The translations under genes and the position numbers were made by a program. 52,179 bases of DNA. It comes from Oscillospiraceae bacterium (GTDB lineage: Bacteria > Bacillota > Clostridia > Oscillospirales > CAG-272). This document shows, in pieces, positions 34,699 to 43,588 of this stretch. The stretch lies in NCBI GenBank assembly GCA_015063745.1, contig SVTO01000014.1:1-52179 (forward strand), written 5' to 3'. Within the stretch, counting starts at the first letter, position 1. Every line of letters starts with the position of its first letter. The notes beneath the pieces were generated by a model that saw only the letters and a list, made by a program, of their open reading frames with translations, did not search any database and was not told where the DNA came from.

Positions 34699-35211
34699 AT
34701 GAAAGGATTCTGGAAAGAGTTCAAAGCATTTATTTCCAAGGGAAATATCATCGACCTGGCAACAGCGGTTGTTATCGGCAACGCGTTCAATAAGATCGTA
34801 ACCGGTCTTGTGAACTTCATCGTAATGCCCCTGATCAGCCTCCTCGCCGGCGGCCTGAATATGGAAGACTGGAAATATGTCATCAAGGAAGCGGTCCTCG
34901 ATGAAACCGGCGCCGTTGTGGAAGCGGAAACCGCAGTTCTCTATGGTTCCTTTATCCAGACCATTATCGACTTCCTCCTCATCGCCCTCAGCATCTTCAT
35001 CGTACTGCGCATCATCATGAAGGCTAAGGCAAAAATGCAGGCAGCCGAAATCGCAGCAGCCGAAGAAGCCAAGGCTAAGGCAGACGCGGAAGCTAAGGCA
35101 AAGGCAGATGCGGAAGCCGAAGCAGCCGCCGCCGCTAAGGCAGCAGCAGATGCAGCAGAAGCCGAAAAGCTCCAGCTCCTCAAGGATATCCGCGACGCCC
35201 TGCGGAAGTAA
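34699..35211 (+). CDS. mscL: Large-conductance mechanosensitive channel MscL
   Basis: 170 residues. TM1 is in NIIDLATAVVIGNAFNKIVT (about 15-40), the periplasmic loop is short, and TM2 is in FLLIALSIFIVLRIIM (about 87-105). The protein ends in the usual helix LLKDIRDALRK. Between TM2 and that helix lies a ~50-residue stretch almost entirely of Ala, Lys, Glu and Asp, longer than in typical 130-150-residue MscL. The start at MKGFWKEF is chosen because AAGGAG lies 7 nt upstream. It opens under osmotic downshock. Confidence 0.93.
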   Translation: MKGFWKEFKAFISKGNIIDLATAVVIGNAFNKIVTGLVNFIVMPLISLLAGGLNMEDWKYVIKEAVLDETGAVVEAETAVLYGSFIQTIIDFLLIALSIFIVLRIIMKAKAKMQAAEIAAAEEAKAKADAEAKAKADAEAEAAAAAKAAADAAEAEKLQLLKDIRDALRK

Positions 35212-35220
35212 TACAGACAT

Positions 35221-35258
35221 AACGCACATCGTACTCCGGTGTGCGTTGTTTGTTTTTT
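35221..35258 (+). terminator. Intrinsic terminator of mscL
   Basis: The stem AACGCACA / TGTGCGTT is followed by T-rich sequence, ten bases after the stop codon. Confidence 0.8.
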
Positions 35259-35326
35259 GCGGGAGAAGGGGAAAATACCGTTTTTCGCTCTGTTCCAACA
35301 CCGTTTTGCCCCTTTTGCGAAAACTA

Positions 35327-35355
35327 TTGCAATTTCTCCCGGAATGTAGTATAAT
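35327..35355 (+). promoter_or_regulatory. Promoter of iorAB
   Basis: TTGCAA (35327-35332), a 17-bp spacer and TATAAT (35350-35355). Confidence 0.8.
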
Positions 35356-35390
35356 AAAAAAAATATTGGAACATACAGGAGAAAACAGAT

Positions 35391-37121
35391 ATGAAGCAGT
35401 TGATGCTCGGCAACGAAGCTGTTGCGCGCGGCCTGTACGAAGCCGGCGTGAAGTTTGTTTCCAGCTATCCCGGAACACCCAGTACGGAGATCACGGAAGA
35501 AGTTGCCAAATACGAAGAAATATATGCGGAATGGGCACCCAATGAAAAGGTTGCCTTTGAAGCGGCCATGGGTGCGGCTATGGGCGGCGGACGTGCGTTC
35601 TGCGGTATGAAGCACGTTGGTCTGAACGTGGCGGCCGACCCGTTGTTTGTTGCCGGCTATACCGGTATTTCCGCCGGTTTCCTGATCGGCGTGGCGGATG
35701 ACCCCGGTATGCACTCCTCCCAGAACGAACAGGACAGCAGACACTATGCCGAAGCGGCCAAGCTGCCCATGGTGGAACCTGCCAACGCGGCGGAATGTGT
35801 TGCCTACATCAAGGAAGCCTACCGCATGTCCGAAGAGTTCGATACTCCCGTGATCCTGCGCATGACCACCCGCGCTTCCCACTCCAGAAGTGTCGTGGAA
35901 CTGGGCGAACGGGAAGAGCATGAAATCAAAGCATACGAAAAGCTGCCTCAGAAATACATCATGATGCCCGCCAACGCCAAGAAGCGCCACTATGTTGTGG
36001 AAGAGCACCTGGCTGCCCTGCGTGACTTTGCGGAAACCACCGCGCTGAACACCGTGGAAGACAACGGCGGTGAAGTCGGCATCATTACCGCGGGCAATGC
36101 CTATAACTACGCAAAAGAAGTATTCGGAAACGGTGCATCCTACCTGAAGCTGGGTATGGTGTTCCCGCTGCCGGAAAAGAAAATCGCGGAATTTGCCGCA
36201 AAATACGAAACCGTTATCGTTGTGGAAGAACTGGATCCCTTTATCGAGAACTTCTGCAAGTCCCACGGCATCAAGGTTGTGGGTAAGGATGTTCTGCCCC
36301 TGTGCGGCGAATATTCCGATGAACTGCTGGCAAAGCTCCTGCTGGGCGAGGATCCCGACTGCACCATGCTGGGTGACGAGATCCCGAACCGTCCGCCGGT
36401 GCTGTGTCCCGGTTGTCCCCACAGAGGCGTATTCTACACCCTGTCCAAGCTGAAGCTCCGTGTTTCCGGGGATATCGGCTGCTACACCCTGGGTGCTGTG
36501 GCTCCTCTGAATGCCATTGACTCCGTATTCTGCATGGGCGCATCCATCTCCTCCCTCCACGGTACCGTAAAGGTGCGCGGCGAAGAGGATAAGTATGTTT
36601 CCGTAATCGGTGACTCCACATTCATGCACTCCGGTATGACGGGCCTTGCCAATGTGGTGTACAACGGCGGCAATACCACCACCCTGATTCTGGACAACAG
36701 CATCACCGGTATGACGGGCCACCAGGACAATCCCCTGACCGGCAAGACCCTGAAGGGTACGGCCGCACCGAATTTGTCCTTGGAAGCCATCTGCACGGCG
36801 CTGGGCGTTGCACCCGAGCATATCCGTGCCGTTGACCCCAACAATCTGCCGGAGCTGGAAAAGATCCTGAAGGAAGAAACCGCAGCTCCCTGTGCTTCCG
36901 TGATCATCTGCCGCCGTCCCTGCGCACTGCTGAAGGGCGTAAAGAGAGGCAAGCCGGTTGTGATCAATGAAGACAAGTGCGTGGGCTGCCGTGCCTGCAT
37001 GAAGATCGGCTGTCCCTGCATTTCCATTGTGGATAAGAAGGCGAAGATCGACGAGAGCATGTGTGTGGGATGCGGACTGTGTCCTCAGATGTGCCGTGTG
37101 GGCGCCATCAGCGAACAGTAA
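35391..37121 (+). CDS. iorA: Indolepyruvate:ferredoxin oxidoreductase, alpha subunit
   Basis: 576 residues. The N-terminal pyrimidine-binding domain has SSYPGTPSTEITEE; the TPP-binding domain has GDSTFMHSGMTGL and DNSITGMTGHQDNP near residue 440. Two C-terminal ferredoxin-type 4Fe-4S motifs follow, CVGCRACMKIGC and CVGCGLCPQMC. With IorB it oxidatively decarboxylates aryl pyruvates from aromatic amino acids to aryl-CoA and reduced ferredoxin, an anaerobic pathway. AGGAG lies 9 nt upstream of the ATG. It is followed by iorB after 21 bp. Confidence 0.96.
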   Translation: MKQLMLGNEAVARGLYEAGVKFVSSYPGTPSTEITEEVAKYEEIYAEWAPNEKVAFEAAMGAAMGGGRAFCGMKHVGLNVAADPLFVAGYTGISAGFLIGVADDPGMHSSQNEQDSRHYAEAAKLPMVEPANAAECVAYIKEAYRMSEEFDTPVILRMTTRASHSRSVVELGEREEHEIKAYEKLPQKYIMMPANAKKRHYVVEEHLAALRDFAETTALNTVEDNGGEVGIITAGNAYNYAKEVFGNGASYLKLGMVFPLPEKKIAEFAAKYETVIVVEELDPFIENFCKSHGIKVVGKDVLPLCGEYSDELLAKLLLGEDPDCTMLGDEIPNRPPVLCPGCPHRGVFYTLSKLKLRVSGDIGCYTLGAVAPLNAIDSVFCMGASISSLHGTVKVRGEEDKYVSVIGDSTFMHSGMTGLANVVYNGGNTTTLILDNSITGMTGHQDNPLTGKTLKGTAAPNLSLEAICTALGVAPEHIRAVDPNNLPELEKILKEETAAPCASVIICRRPCALLKGVKRGKPVVINEDKCVGCRACMKIGCPCISIVDKKAKIDESMCVGCGLCPQMCRVGAISEQ

Positions 37122-37142
37122 GACGGAAGGGGATTTTTGAAA

Positions 37143-37724
37143 ATGATTAAGAATATTATGATCGTCGGTGTCGGCGGACAGGGATCCCTGCTTGCGTCCA
37201 AAATTCTGGGCAGAGCGGCAATGGATGCCGGCTATGACGTAAAGGTTTCCGAAGTACACGGTATGTCCCAGAGAGGCGGCAGCGTAGTTACCTACGTACG
37301 CTACGGGGATGAGCCGGTATATTCTCCCATGATCGGAACGGGCAAGGCGGATGTGATCCTGAGTTTTGAGATTCTGGAAGCGGCACGCTGGCTGCCCTGT
37401 CTGACAATCGGCGGTGTTGTTGTAACCTCTCTGCAGCAGATCAACCCCATGCCGGTTATCACGGGCGCTGCGGAATATCCGACGGAGCTGGTGGAAAAGA
37501 TGCGTGCGCTGGCGGTGGATGTACGTGCCTATGACGTACAGAGCATTGCGAGAGAAGCGGGCAACGAAAGAGCATCCAATGTAGCTCTGATGGGTATTGC
37601 GGAAGATGCGCTGGGCTTTGACGAAGCGGTACTCCGCGGTGCGATCGAAGCCTGTGTTCCCGCGAAGGCATTGGATGTGAATCTGAAGGCTTTCGATATG
37701 GCGAGAGAACTGGCTAAGAAATAA
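37143..37724 (+). CDS. iorB: Indolepyruvate:ferredoxin oxidoreductase, beta subunit
   Basis: 193 residues of the 2-oxoacid oxidoreductase gamma-type domain: GVGGQGSLLASKILGRAA at the N-terminus, then VSEVHGMSQRGGSVVTYVRYG. It forms the complex with IorA. The ATG at 37143 follows AAGGGGA; an in-frame TTG two codons upstream is less likely. A terminator follows. Confidence 0.95.
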   Translation: MIKNIMIVGVGGQGSLLASKILGRAAMDAGYDVKVSEVHGMSQRGGSVVTYVRYGDEPVYSPMIGTGKADVILSFEILEAARWLPCLTIGGVVVTSLQQINPMPVITGAAEYPTELVEKMRALAVDVRAYDVQSIAREAGNERASNVALMGIAEDALGFDEAVLRGAIEACVPAKALDVNLKAFDMARELAKK

Positions 37725-37736
37725 GCGAATAAAAAA

Positions 37737-37774
37737 TGGAGTCGTACCTTTTGATCCGGTACGGCTCCTTTTTG
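37737..37774 (+). terminator. Intrinsic terminator of iorAB
   Basis: The stem GGAGTCGTACC / GGTACGGCTCC is followed by five T residues, about 13 bp after the iorB stop. Confidence 0.88.
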
Positions 37775-37814
37775 TGTTGTTTTTTAGGATATTCCAAATT
37801 TGGGTAATCAAAGG

Positions 37815-38590
37815 AATGCGGGAGGATCAAGATCCTCCCTTACGGGCTAAAGGTTTGGTATTCCAACCTTTGCCATGCTTTGCGTATCTCTCTTTTCGTA
37901 GGGGAGTAGCTTGCTGCTCCCGTAACGAAGGATTACAGAGGTACGTTGGGTAGAAAGTGTTCGTTTGCGGGAGGATCAAGATCCTCCCCTACGGGATTTA
38001 AGGATTGGTATTTCAACTCTCATCTTACCGTACATTTTTTCATGTAGGGGAGTAGCTTGCTGCTCCCGCAACGAAGGATTATAGAGGTACGTTGGGTAGA
38101 AAGTGTTCGTTTGTGGGAGGATCAAGATCCTCCCCTACGGGATTTAAGGATTGGTATTTCAACTCTCATCTTACCGTACATTTTTTCATGTAGGGGAGTA
38201 GCTTGCTGCTCCCGCAACGAAGGATTATAGCAGTACGTTGGGTGGAAAGCGTTCGTTTGCGGGAGGATCAAGATCTTCTCCTACAAGCTAAAGGTTTGGT
38301 ATTCCAATCTTTGCCATGCTTTGCGTATCTCTCTTTTCGTAGGGGAGTAGCTTGCTGCTCCCGCAACGAAGGATTATAGCAGTACGTTGGGTGGAAAGCG
38401 TTCGTTTGCGGGAGGATCAAGATCTTCCCTTACAGGCTAAAGGTTTGGTATTCCAATCTTTTCCATGCTTTGCGTATCTCTCTTTTCGTAGGGGAGTAGC
38501 TTGCTGCTCCCGTAACGAAGGATTACAGAGGTACGTTGGGTAGAAAGTGTTCGTTTGCGGGAGGATCAAGATCCTCCCCTACGGGATTTA
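37815..38590 (+). repeat. R1 palindromic repeat array beside the RAYT gene
   Basis: One hairpin B half unit (about 37818-37846) is followed by five full R1 units at 37897-37993, 38043-38139, 38189-38284, 38338-38434 and 38487-38583. The period is 146-149 bp. Hairpins A and B are as in the other arrays; linkers and spacers are a different subfamily (GAAGGATTAYAG, TACGTTGGGT, AAAGTGTTCGTTTG). Units three and four have a decayed hairpin B (GATCTTC). The array lies 35 bp from the end of the transposase gene. No gene is seen in 37725-38624. Confidence 0.92.
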
Positions 38591-38624
38591 AGGGTTTGTA
38601 TATACATAAAACCGAGTAGTCAAA

Positions 38625-39212
38625 TCATTTTTCACTGGTACACATGTGTTTATAGAACCAATGTATTGGATTGTCACGTATATATTGGCGTTTTGCATTA
38701 TAATCCTCTTTATCCCGGATTATATGTTCCATATATGAACGCTGAAACAATTTTTCAACATGATATTTCTGCTTGCATATACGGGATGTTATGGATTTGT
38801 AAACACGCATAATGTCAAATAACGAGGGTGTGGCGGCGTCTGCGCTTTTATACAGAATGATGATTGCGTGTATGTGATCCGGCATAATTACATAGTCAGA
38901 AATTTTTACATTCGGATAACGCTTTTCGAGTGCAAGCAATTGTTCAACAGCGATTTCTCCCATTGCTTTCAAACATAATGGGGGAACATATTGCTGCCCC
39001 CGTGATGAAAGATTGGAACGCATGTCTGCGGGAGGATCAAGATCCTCCCCTACGGGACTTATAGTTTGTGCAGACACGGAAGATATCGCTGCATATTCAG
39101 ATAAAAGTCTTTTGCGGTCTTGGGTACAGATGGTGACAAAGAATGCATTTGTATTGCAGTAATCATGACTGTTTAATCGCAGTTTTTTTCTTTTTGGCAG
39201 ATCCTCTTCCAT
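38625..39212 (-). CDS. REP-associated tyrosine transposase (RAYT, Y1 HUH family)
   Basis: 195 residues. The start matches RAYT/IS200-like proteins (RLNSHDYCNTNAFFVTICTQDR), the HUH motif is in YVIMPDHIHAIIIL near residue 110, the probable catalytic Tyr is in RSYMEHIIRD near 165, and the end has the typical YIRDNPIHW. RAYTs are single-copy nucleases thought to mobilise REP palindromes. The frame looks intact. Residues ~53-80 (SPVGEDLDPPADMRS...SRGQQYVPP) are encoded by an inserted R1 copy. The adjacent R1 array supports the partnership. The ribosome binding site is weak (GAGAG). It lies 19 bp downstream of the HAD gene on the same strand. Confidence 0.88.
   Translation of the reverse strand: MEEDLPKRKKLRLNSHDYCNTNAFFVTICTQDRKRLLSEYAAISSVSAQTISPVGEDLDPPADMRSNLSSRGQQYVPPLCLKAMGEIAVEQLLALEKRYPNVKISDYVIMPDHIHAIIILYKSADAATPSLFDIMRVYKSITSRICKQKYHVEKLFQRSYMEHIIRDKEDYNAKRQYIRDNPIHWFYKHMCTSEK
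38976..39055 (+). repeat. R1 copy inside the RAYT reading frame
   Basis: Hairpin B is perfect (GGGAGGATC-AA-GATCCTCCC, then CCTACGGGA). The linker and hairpin A are diverged but recognisable (GGGGGAACATATTGCTGCCCCC, then GTGATGAAAGATT, compare GCAACGAAGGATT in the nearby array). The orientation matches the array at 37.8-38.6 kb. The coding frame stays open through it. Confidence 0.88.
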
Positions 39213-39230
39213 ATTCTCTCACGCTCCGGT

Positions 39231-39863
39231 TTAGAACAACTCCGTAAGTGCCGCCGCGGTTTCCACAACGGTGCATCCTGCGAATTCCTCCGCACAGCCG
39301 AAGCCCCAGAGAACACCGATGCAGGAGATCCCGAACTCCGCTGCGCCTTCCGCATCATATACCCGGTCGCCGATCATGCGCCAGTCGTCTGCATTGCCGT
39401 CAGCGGGGGATGTGCCCAGCCTGCGGAATAATTCTGCCAGTACATCCGCTTTCCGGTTCCGCTTGGTGTCCATGACCGCACCGCAGATCTCCGTGAAATA
39501 CTCCGCAACACCCAATGCCTCCAGCATCGCACGGGCAAAGCTTTCCGGTTTGGAGGTGCCGATGTAGAGCTTGTGGCCTTTTTCGCATAAAGCAGCCAGC
39601 ATTTCCCGGATGCCGTCGTACAGATACGCATCGTACATCCCGTGATCCTTGTAGTGGACCCGGTAGTTGATCAGCGCCTGCTCCGCCGTTTCCTTGTCAA
39701 TGCCGCAGAATTCCATCATGGCGGGCAGCAGAGGAGGACCGATGAACCGACCCATGTTTTCGGGTACGCCAATGCCCATTTCGATAAAGGTTTCCTTGAG
39801 ACAGGAGATGATCCCCGGAGAAGTATCGGCAATCGTGCCGTCAAAATCGAAGATAATGTGCAA
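39231..39863 (-). CDS. HAD-superfamily phosphatase (phosphoglycolate phosphatase-like)
   Basis: 210 residues. HAD motif I is IIFDFDGTIADT, motif II IGTSKPESF near residue 105, and motif IV MIGDRVYD near 165. It has a helical cap of the C1 type, so a small phosphorylated metabolite is the likely substrate. The start codon is TTG at 39863, supported by AGGAGG at 7-nt spacing. It starts 2 bp after the mnmM stop, so the two are co-translated. Confidence 0.88.
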   Translation of the reverse strand: MHIIFDFDGTIADTSPGIISCLKETFIEMGIGVPENMGRFIGPPLLPAMMEFCGIDKETAEQALINYRVHYKDHGMYDAYLYDGIREMLAALCEKGHKLYIGTSKPESFARAMLEALGVAEYFTEICGAVMDTKRNRKADVLAELFRRLGTSPADGNADDWRMIGDRVYDAEGAAEFGISCIGVLWGFGCAEEFAGCTVVETAAALTELF

Positions 39864-39865
39864 TT

Positions 39866-40432
39866 TTATTCCTCCTTCGCTTTTGTCTCAATGACCATGA
39901 AGTAGGGACTGGTCGGAGAGTTCAGCATGCGGAACTGGGCGATCGTGTAGCGGAAACGGGACAGCGTAGCCAGATAGGCCGACAGCTCCTGTCCTTCCAG
40001 CTCTCCCTCCGGATGACCCGGATATACCGCAATCAGCAGTACCGCATCGTCGTCCAGCATGGCAATGGCATTTTCCACCGCCGGCAGAGTCGTGGTGCGC
40101 TTGGTGGTCACGTGCTTGTTTCCGTTGCCGGGGAGGTACCCCAGATTGAACATCCCGGCCTTGATCTTTCCCGGAATATAGGCGGGGGCGTTGTGGTGGG
40201 AATCGCAGATCAGGTGCCAGTTGTCCGGACAGCCGTTTTTGCGGAGATTGGATGCCGTGGAATGGAGGGCGGGCGGCTGGATGTCGAAAGCGTACACTTT
40301 GCCGGTACTGCCCACGGTGTTCGAGAGAAATACCGTGTCGTAGCCGTTGCCCATGGTGAAATCCACCGCCGTGTCCCCTTCGCGGAGATGGGCGAGGATG
40401 AAGGTTTTCTGCAGGGAAAGTAAATCAAGCAT
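39866..40432 (-). CDS. mnmM: tRNA (mnm5s2U34)-type methyltransferase, YtqB/MnmM family
   Basis: 188 residues of a class I SAM methyltransferase. The SAM-binding motif is AVDFTMGNGYDTVFL near residue 23, followed by VYAFDIQ. The FNLGYLPGGN-like segment (FNLGYLPGNGNK) near residue 95 is typical of the YtqB family, shown in Gram-positives to methylate the wobble uridine modification. AAAGGAT precedes the ATG. Confidence 0.88.
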   Translation of the reverse strand: MLDLLSLQKTFILAHLREGDTAVDFTMGNGYDTVFLSNTVGSTGKVYAFDIQPPALHSTASNLRKNGCPDNWHLICDSHHNAPAYIPGKIKAGMFNLGYLPGNGNKHVTTKRTTTLPAVENAIAMLDDDAVLLIAVYPGHPEGELEGQELSAYLATLSRFRYTIAQFRMLNSPTSPYFMVIETKAKEE

Positions 40433-40462
40433 AATGGTGATCCTTTGTTATCGGTAAGTCGT

Positions 40463-42487
40463 TCAGCCTACGATGGCGTCGATGGCGTTTTTCAGCATTT
40501 CGATGGCTTCTTCCATGGTGGTACCCGTGATCTGGGCGCCTGCCGCATCGAAATGTCCGCCGCCCTTGAGCTGTTCCAGAATCAGCTGTACGTTGATTTT
40601 TCCGTGGGAACGGGCGGAGATATGGATGGTGTCACCGATGCGCACCAGAGCGAAGGATGCGTCCACGCCTTCCACAGCCAGCAGATTGTTGGCGGCCTTG
40701 GCGGCGATGACACGGTCGGCGGGGCCGGTTTCCGTATCGTCCACAGCCCAGCAGGTGATGGCGGTGTTCTGGCGGTACAGGATGACATTCTGACGGAAGC
40801 GTGCTTCGCGGAGGTAGTCCTCCAGATTGGTGCGGTTCAGGTTCTGGATCACTTCCGTATTGGCGCCGCAGTCACGCAGGAACATAGCCGCGCTGAAGGT
40901 ACGGGTACCCACGTTTTTCGTAAACTGCTGGGTATCCAGATTGATGCCGGCCAGAAGCAGACTGGCTTCCTGGGAGGACAGCTCGTCCCTGGGAAGCACC
41001 TGTTCCAGCATTTCCGTCACCAGCTCGCAGGCCGAGGATGCGGAAGGCTCGATATATTCAATGGACGGATTGCGTTCGAATTCCGCCATCTGTCTGTGGT
41101 GGTCGATGATGGCCAGATTGTCCGTGCGGAGTACGATATCCTTGGATTCCATCTGCATCACGTTGTTTACGTCGGCCACAACCACAAGGGTGCCGGTTTC
41201 CAGCAGGTCAAGACCTCTGGCTTCGTCGATGAGCACGCCCAGGAAATCACTGTCGGAGGCCAGCAGTTCTCTGCAGCCGGACAGATTCCGGTCGCCCATC
41301 TGAACGATCATATTGACTCTTGCGCCGCAGAACATCGCCATACGCGCCAGACCCACGCAGGCACCGAAGGAGTCGAAATCCGCGAATTTGTGGCCCATGA
41401 TGAGCACATTGGAGGCCTTCTTCATGGCGGAGATCAGCTCGCCGGAGATCACTCGGGAACGGACATTGGTGCGCTTCTGCACCGTCTTGGTCACGCCGCC
41501 GTAGAAGTCCAGGGATGCGTCGCTTTTCACGATGGCCTGGTCACCGCCGCGCTGGAGTGCCATATCAAGAGCATTGTATGCCGCCCGTTCCTTGTCCTCG
41601 AAGGAGCCGTGGATGTTGGCAACACCGAGGGAAATGGTCATGGGCAGCTCGGCATCTCCCACACGAACGGCGCGGACCTTGTCAAGAATATCGAATTTCC
41701 GGGCGATGCAGGTATTCAGCGTGCGGTTTTCCATAACGAAGAGGTATTTGTCTCTTTCGTATTCCTTCAGGATACCGCCGCATTCATCGGCCCATCTGCG
41801 GAGAATATCGTCGATCCGGGAAGCGGCCGCACGGTAGTTTTCGCTGTCGTACTGCATCATTTCGGCCAGATTGTCGATGTAGATATAGGCAACGGCCAAT
41901 TCCCCGTCGGCGATCTTGTGCTTGAGCTGCTGTATCTCGGTGGTTTCGGTGGTGACGATCAGATAGAAATCCGTTTCGTCCGTTTTGATGTGGTGATATT
42001 TGGGGGTAAAATACCGGTTTCCGTTCTGCAGAACCAGTTCGGTGTCCTGATGCTTGTTTTCCCGGATTTCTTCCAGAGAAACGCCGAACAGAGCAGAAAG
42101 GGTGGCGCCGTAGAGCTTACCGGTGGGAAAGGACAGTCCTTCCGTGGCAGTATTGTACCAGATTACGTGCTCCGCATCATCGCAGATGAAGATGGGCGAG
42201 GGCATTTTCAGAACGGCATTGAACATGATTTTGCCCATAACGGGGGTCAGGGTTTCGGTCAGGGTGCCGCCCCTGTACAGCTTCCGCTTCCAGAGAATCC
42301 GTACCGCGACATAGACCAGCACGAACAGAACCGCCAGAGCGCCGCCGACGATCAGTCCCTTACGGTCGGGAGAGGAGGCGATGCCGGAGAGAAAGATCAG
42401 AACCGCACCCAGAATCACGGGAGCCGTTTTCTGCAGGATTTCGCGAAGGGAGCCGGGGTCTTTGTGTTTCCATATATTTTTGAACAT
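40463..42487 (-). CDS. gdpP: Cyclic-di-AMP phosphodiesterase GdpP (DHH/DHHA1)
   Basis: 674 residues. Two N-terminal transmembrane helices (about 20-62) are followed by a PAS-like region (~80-170), a degenerate GGDEF domain (~175-300) and a DHH/DHHA1 phosphodiesterase. Metal-binding motifs are IMGHKFADFDSFGA near residue 362, VADVNN and IDHHR near 460. It degrades the second messenger c-di-AMP. AGGAG lies 8 nt before the ATG. It follows yybS by 24 bp, as in Bacillus. Confidence 0.94.
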   Translation of the reverse strand: MFKNIWKHKDPGSLREILQKTAPVILGAVLIFLSGIASSPDRKGLIVGGALAVLFVLVYVAVRILWKRKLYRGGTLTETLTPVMGKIMFNAVLKMPSPIFICDDAEHVIWYNTATEGLSFPTGKLYGATLSALFGVSLEEIRENKHQDTELVLQNGNRYFTPKYHHIKTDETDFYLIVTTETTEIQQLKHKIADGELAVAYIYIDNLAEMMQYDSENYRAAASRIDDILRRWADECGGILKEYERDKYLFVMENRTLNTCIARKFDILDKVRAVRVGDAELPMTISLGVANIHGSFEDKERAAYNALDMALQRGGDQAIVKSDASLDFYGGVTKTVQKRTNVRSRVISGELISAMKKASNVLIMGHKFADFDSFGACVGLARMAMFCGARVNMIVQMGDRNLSGCRELLASDSDFLGVLIDEARGLDLLETGTLVVVADVNNVMQMESKDIVLRTDNLAIIDHHRQMAEFERNPSIEYIEPSASSACELVTEMLEQVLPRDELSSQEASLLLAGINLDTQQFTKNVGTRTFSAAMFLRDCGANTEVIQNLNRTNLEDYLREARFRQNVILYRQNTAITCWAVDDTETGPADRVIAAKAANNLLAVEGVDASFALVRIGDTIHISARSHGKINVQLILEQLKGGGHFDAAGAQITGTTMEEAIEMLKNAIDAIVG

Positions 42488-42511
42488 GACTGAACTCCTG
42501 TTGTGTTTTCG

Positions 42512-43534
42512 TTAGGATCGGGATTCGTCGGTCTTGCGGGTACGCAGGATGTAGAAGGCACCCAGAGCCGAGGAAAGGGTAAGTACGGTGGGAACGCCCA
42601 TCACCAGCACCAGAAATACGCCGATGAAAACAAAGGTGAGGGGAATACGGCGGCTTACGGAACCGTCGGGACCAATGCGGAAGAAGAAAAACCGATTCTG
42701 TATTCCCGTGCAGAATTCTCTGATGCCCACATAGGCGCAGGGCAGAGCGAGAACGGACAGAATATTGGAGAGAATACAGTACAGAAAGGGATAATCGACG
42801 GGGGAAGTGAACAGCGTCAGCAGCAGAGCGATCAGGGAAAGGACGCCGAAGCTGCGGGGCGCGGTGATCTGTCCGTCGGTATCATGCCGGAAGTATTCCG
42901 CACAGTCCAGGATCCGCAGGAAGGTGCGGGAAAGGAAGAAAACGGATGCGGCAAGAAACTCGGCAGCGGCACCGATCATGGCCGGCAGGGAAAGAAGCGC
43001 CGTACGGGTCAGACCGGATGCCATGCCCGCATCGAAGGTGAAATTCCCCTGGGCGGCGGCCTGCTTCAGAAGAATATCGGCCGCGGTCAGTACATCACGA
43101 TGGAAAGCGGAGAAGGAATCGTAGTACAGGGCAAAGCCGGCAAAGGAACCGGCAGCCAGCAAAAGGGCGATTCCGCAGGAAAGGGCGGTTATCCGTACAA
43201 ACCGGTTTTTCCCGTTCAGCATAAGCCATCCGGCCAGCCACGGTACGACCAGCATGGTAAGGGACACAGCCGCGACACAGAATATGCCGTACCCCGCCGC
43301 CCACAGGCACAGGGCAGTTACGGGAACCAGCAGAAGCGCCGCCATACTGCGCCACAGAATGATGATGGAACAGCAGACCGCCGCCGCCGTCGTCCAGAAG
43401 GGCAGAGCGATGAGCACTCCGTAGGCTTCAGCCGCCGCCGCACCCATCCAGGCAAACCCGAGTGCCAGGATCGCAGCCACCATCAGCAGCGCGGGACGAA
43501 TCTGCGGCAGATCCGTTCGTTTCCAGCCAGACAT
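42512..43534 (-). CDS. YybS-like membrane protein (DUF2232)
   Basis: 340 residues with about eight hydrophobic segments and a short basic C-terminus. The position directly upstream of gdpP matches yybS in Bacillus, and the overall look fits DUF2232. Its function is not established. The start at MSGWKRTDLPQIRP is used because AGGAGG lies 8 nt upstream; the longer open frame runs into the mntP gene. A consensus promoter lies 55 bp upstream. Confidence 0.82.
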   Translation of the reverse strand: MSGWKRTDLPQIRPALLMVAAILALGFAWMGAAAAEAYGVLIALPFWTTAAAVCCSIIILWRSMAALLLVPVTALCLWAAGYGIFCVAAVSLTMLVVPWLAGWLMLNGKNRFVRITALSCGIALLLAAGSFAGFALYYDSFSAFHRDVLTAADILLKQAAAQGNFTFDAGMASGLTRTALLSLPAMIGAAAEFLAASVFFLSRTFLRILDCAEYFRHDTDGQITAPRSFGVLSLIALLLTLFTSPVDYPFLYCILSNILSVLALPCAYVGIREFCTGIQNRFFFFRIGPDGSVSRRIPLTFVFIGVFLVLVMGVPTVLTLSSALGAFYILRTRKTDESRS

Positions 43535-43588
43535 ACCGCCACCTCCTTTTTTCGCAATTTTCGCAAATAGGTATATTTTTACTTCTAT

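Noticed and set aside
34941-37811. 956-residue minus-strand ORF opposite mscL and iorAB
   Set aside because: It is a shadow frame produced by codon bias of the real genes, has no recognisable domain and no ribosome binding site context, and iorA/iorB motifs are clear on the plus strand.
37815-38590. CRISPR array
   Set aside because: Repeats of ~98 bp with internal hairpins and conserved, non-unique spacers do not fit CRISPR, and no cas gene is present.
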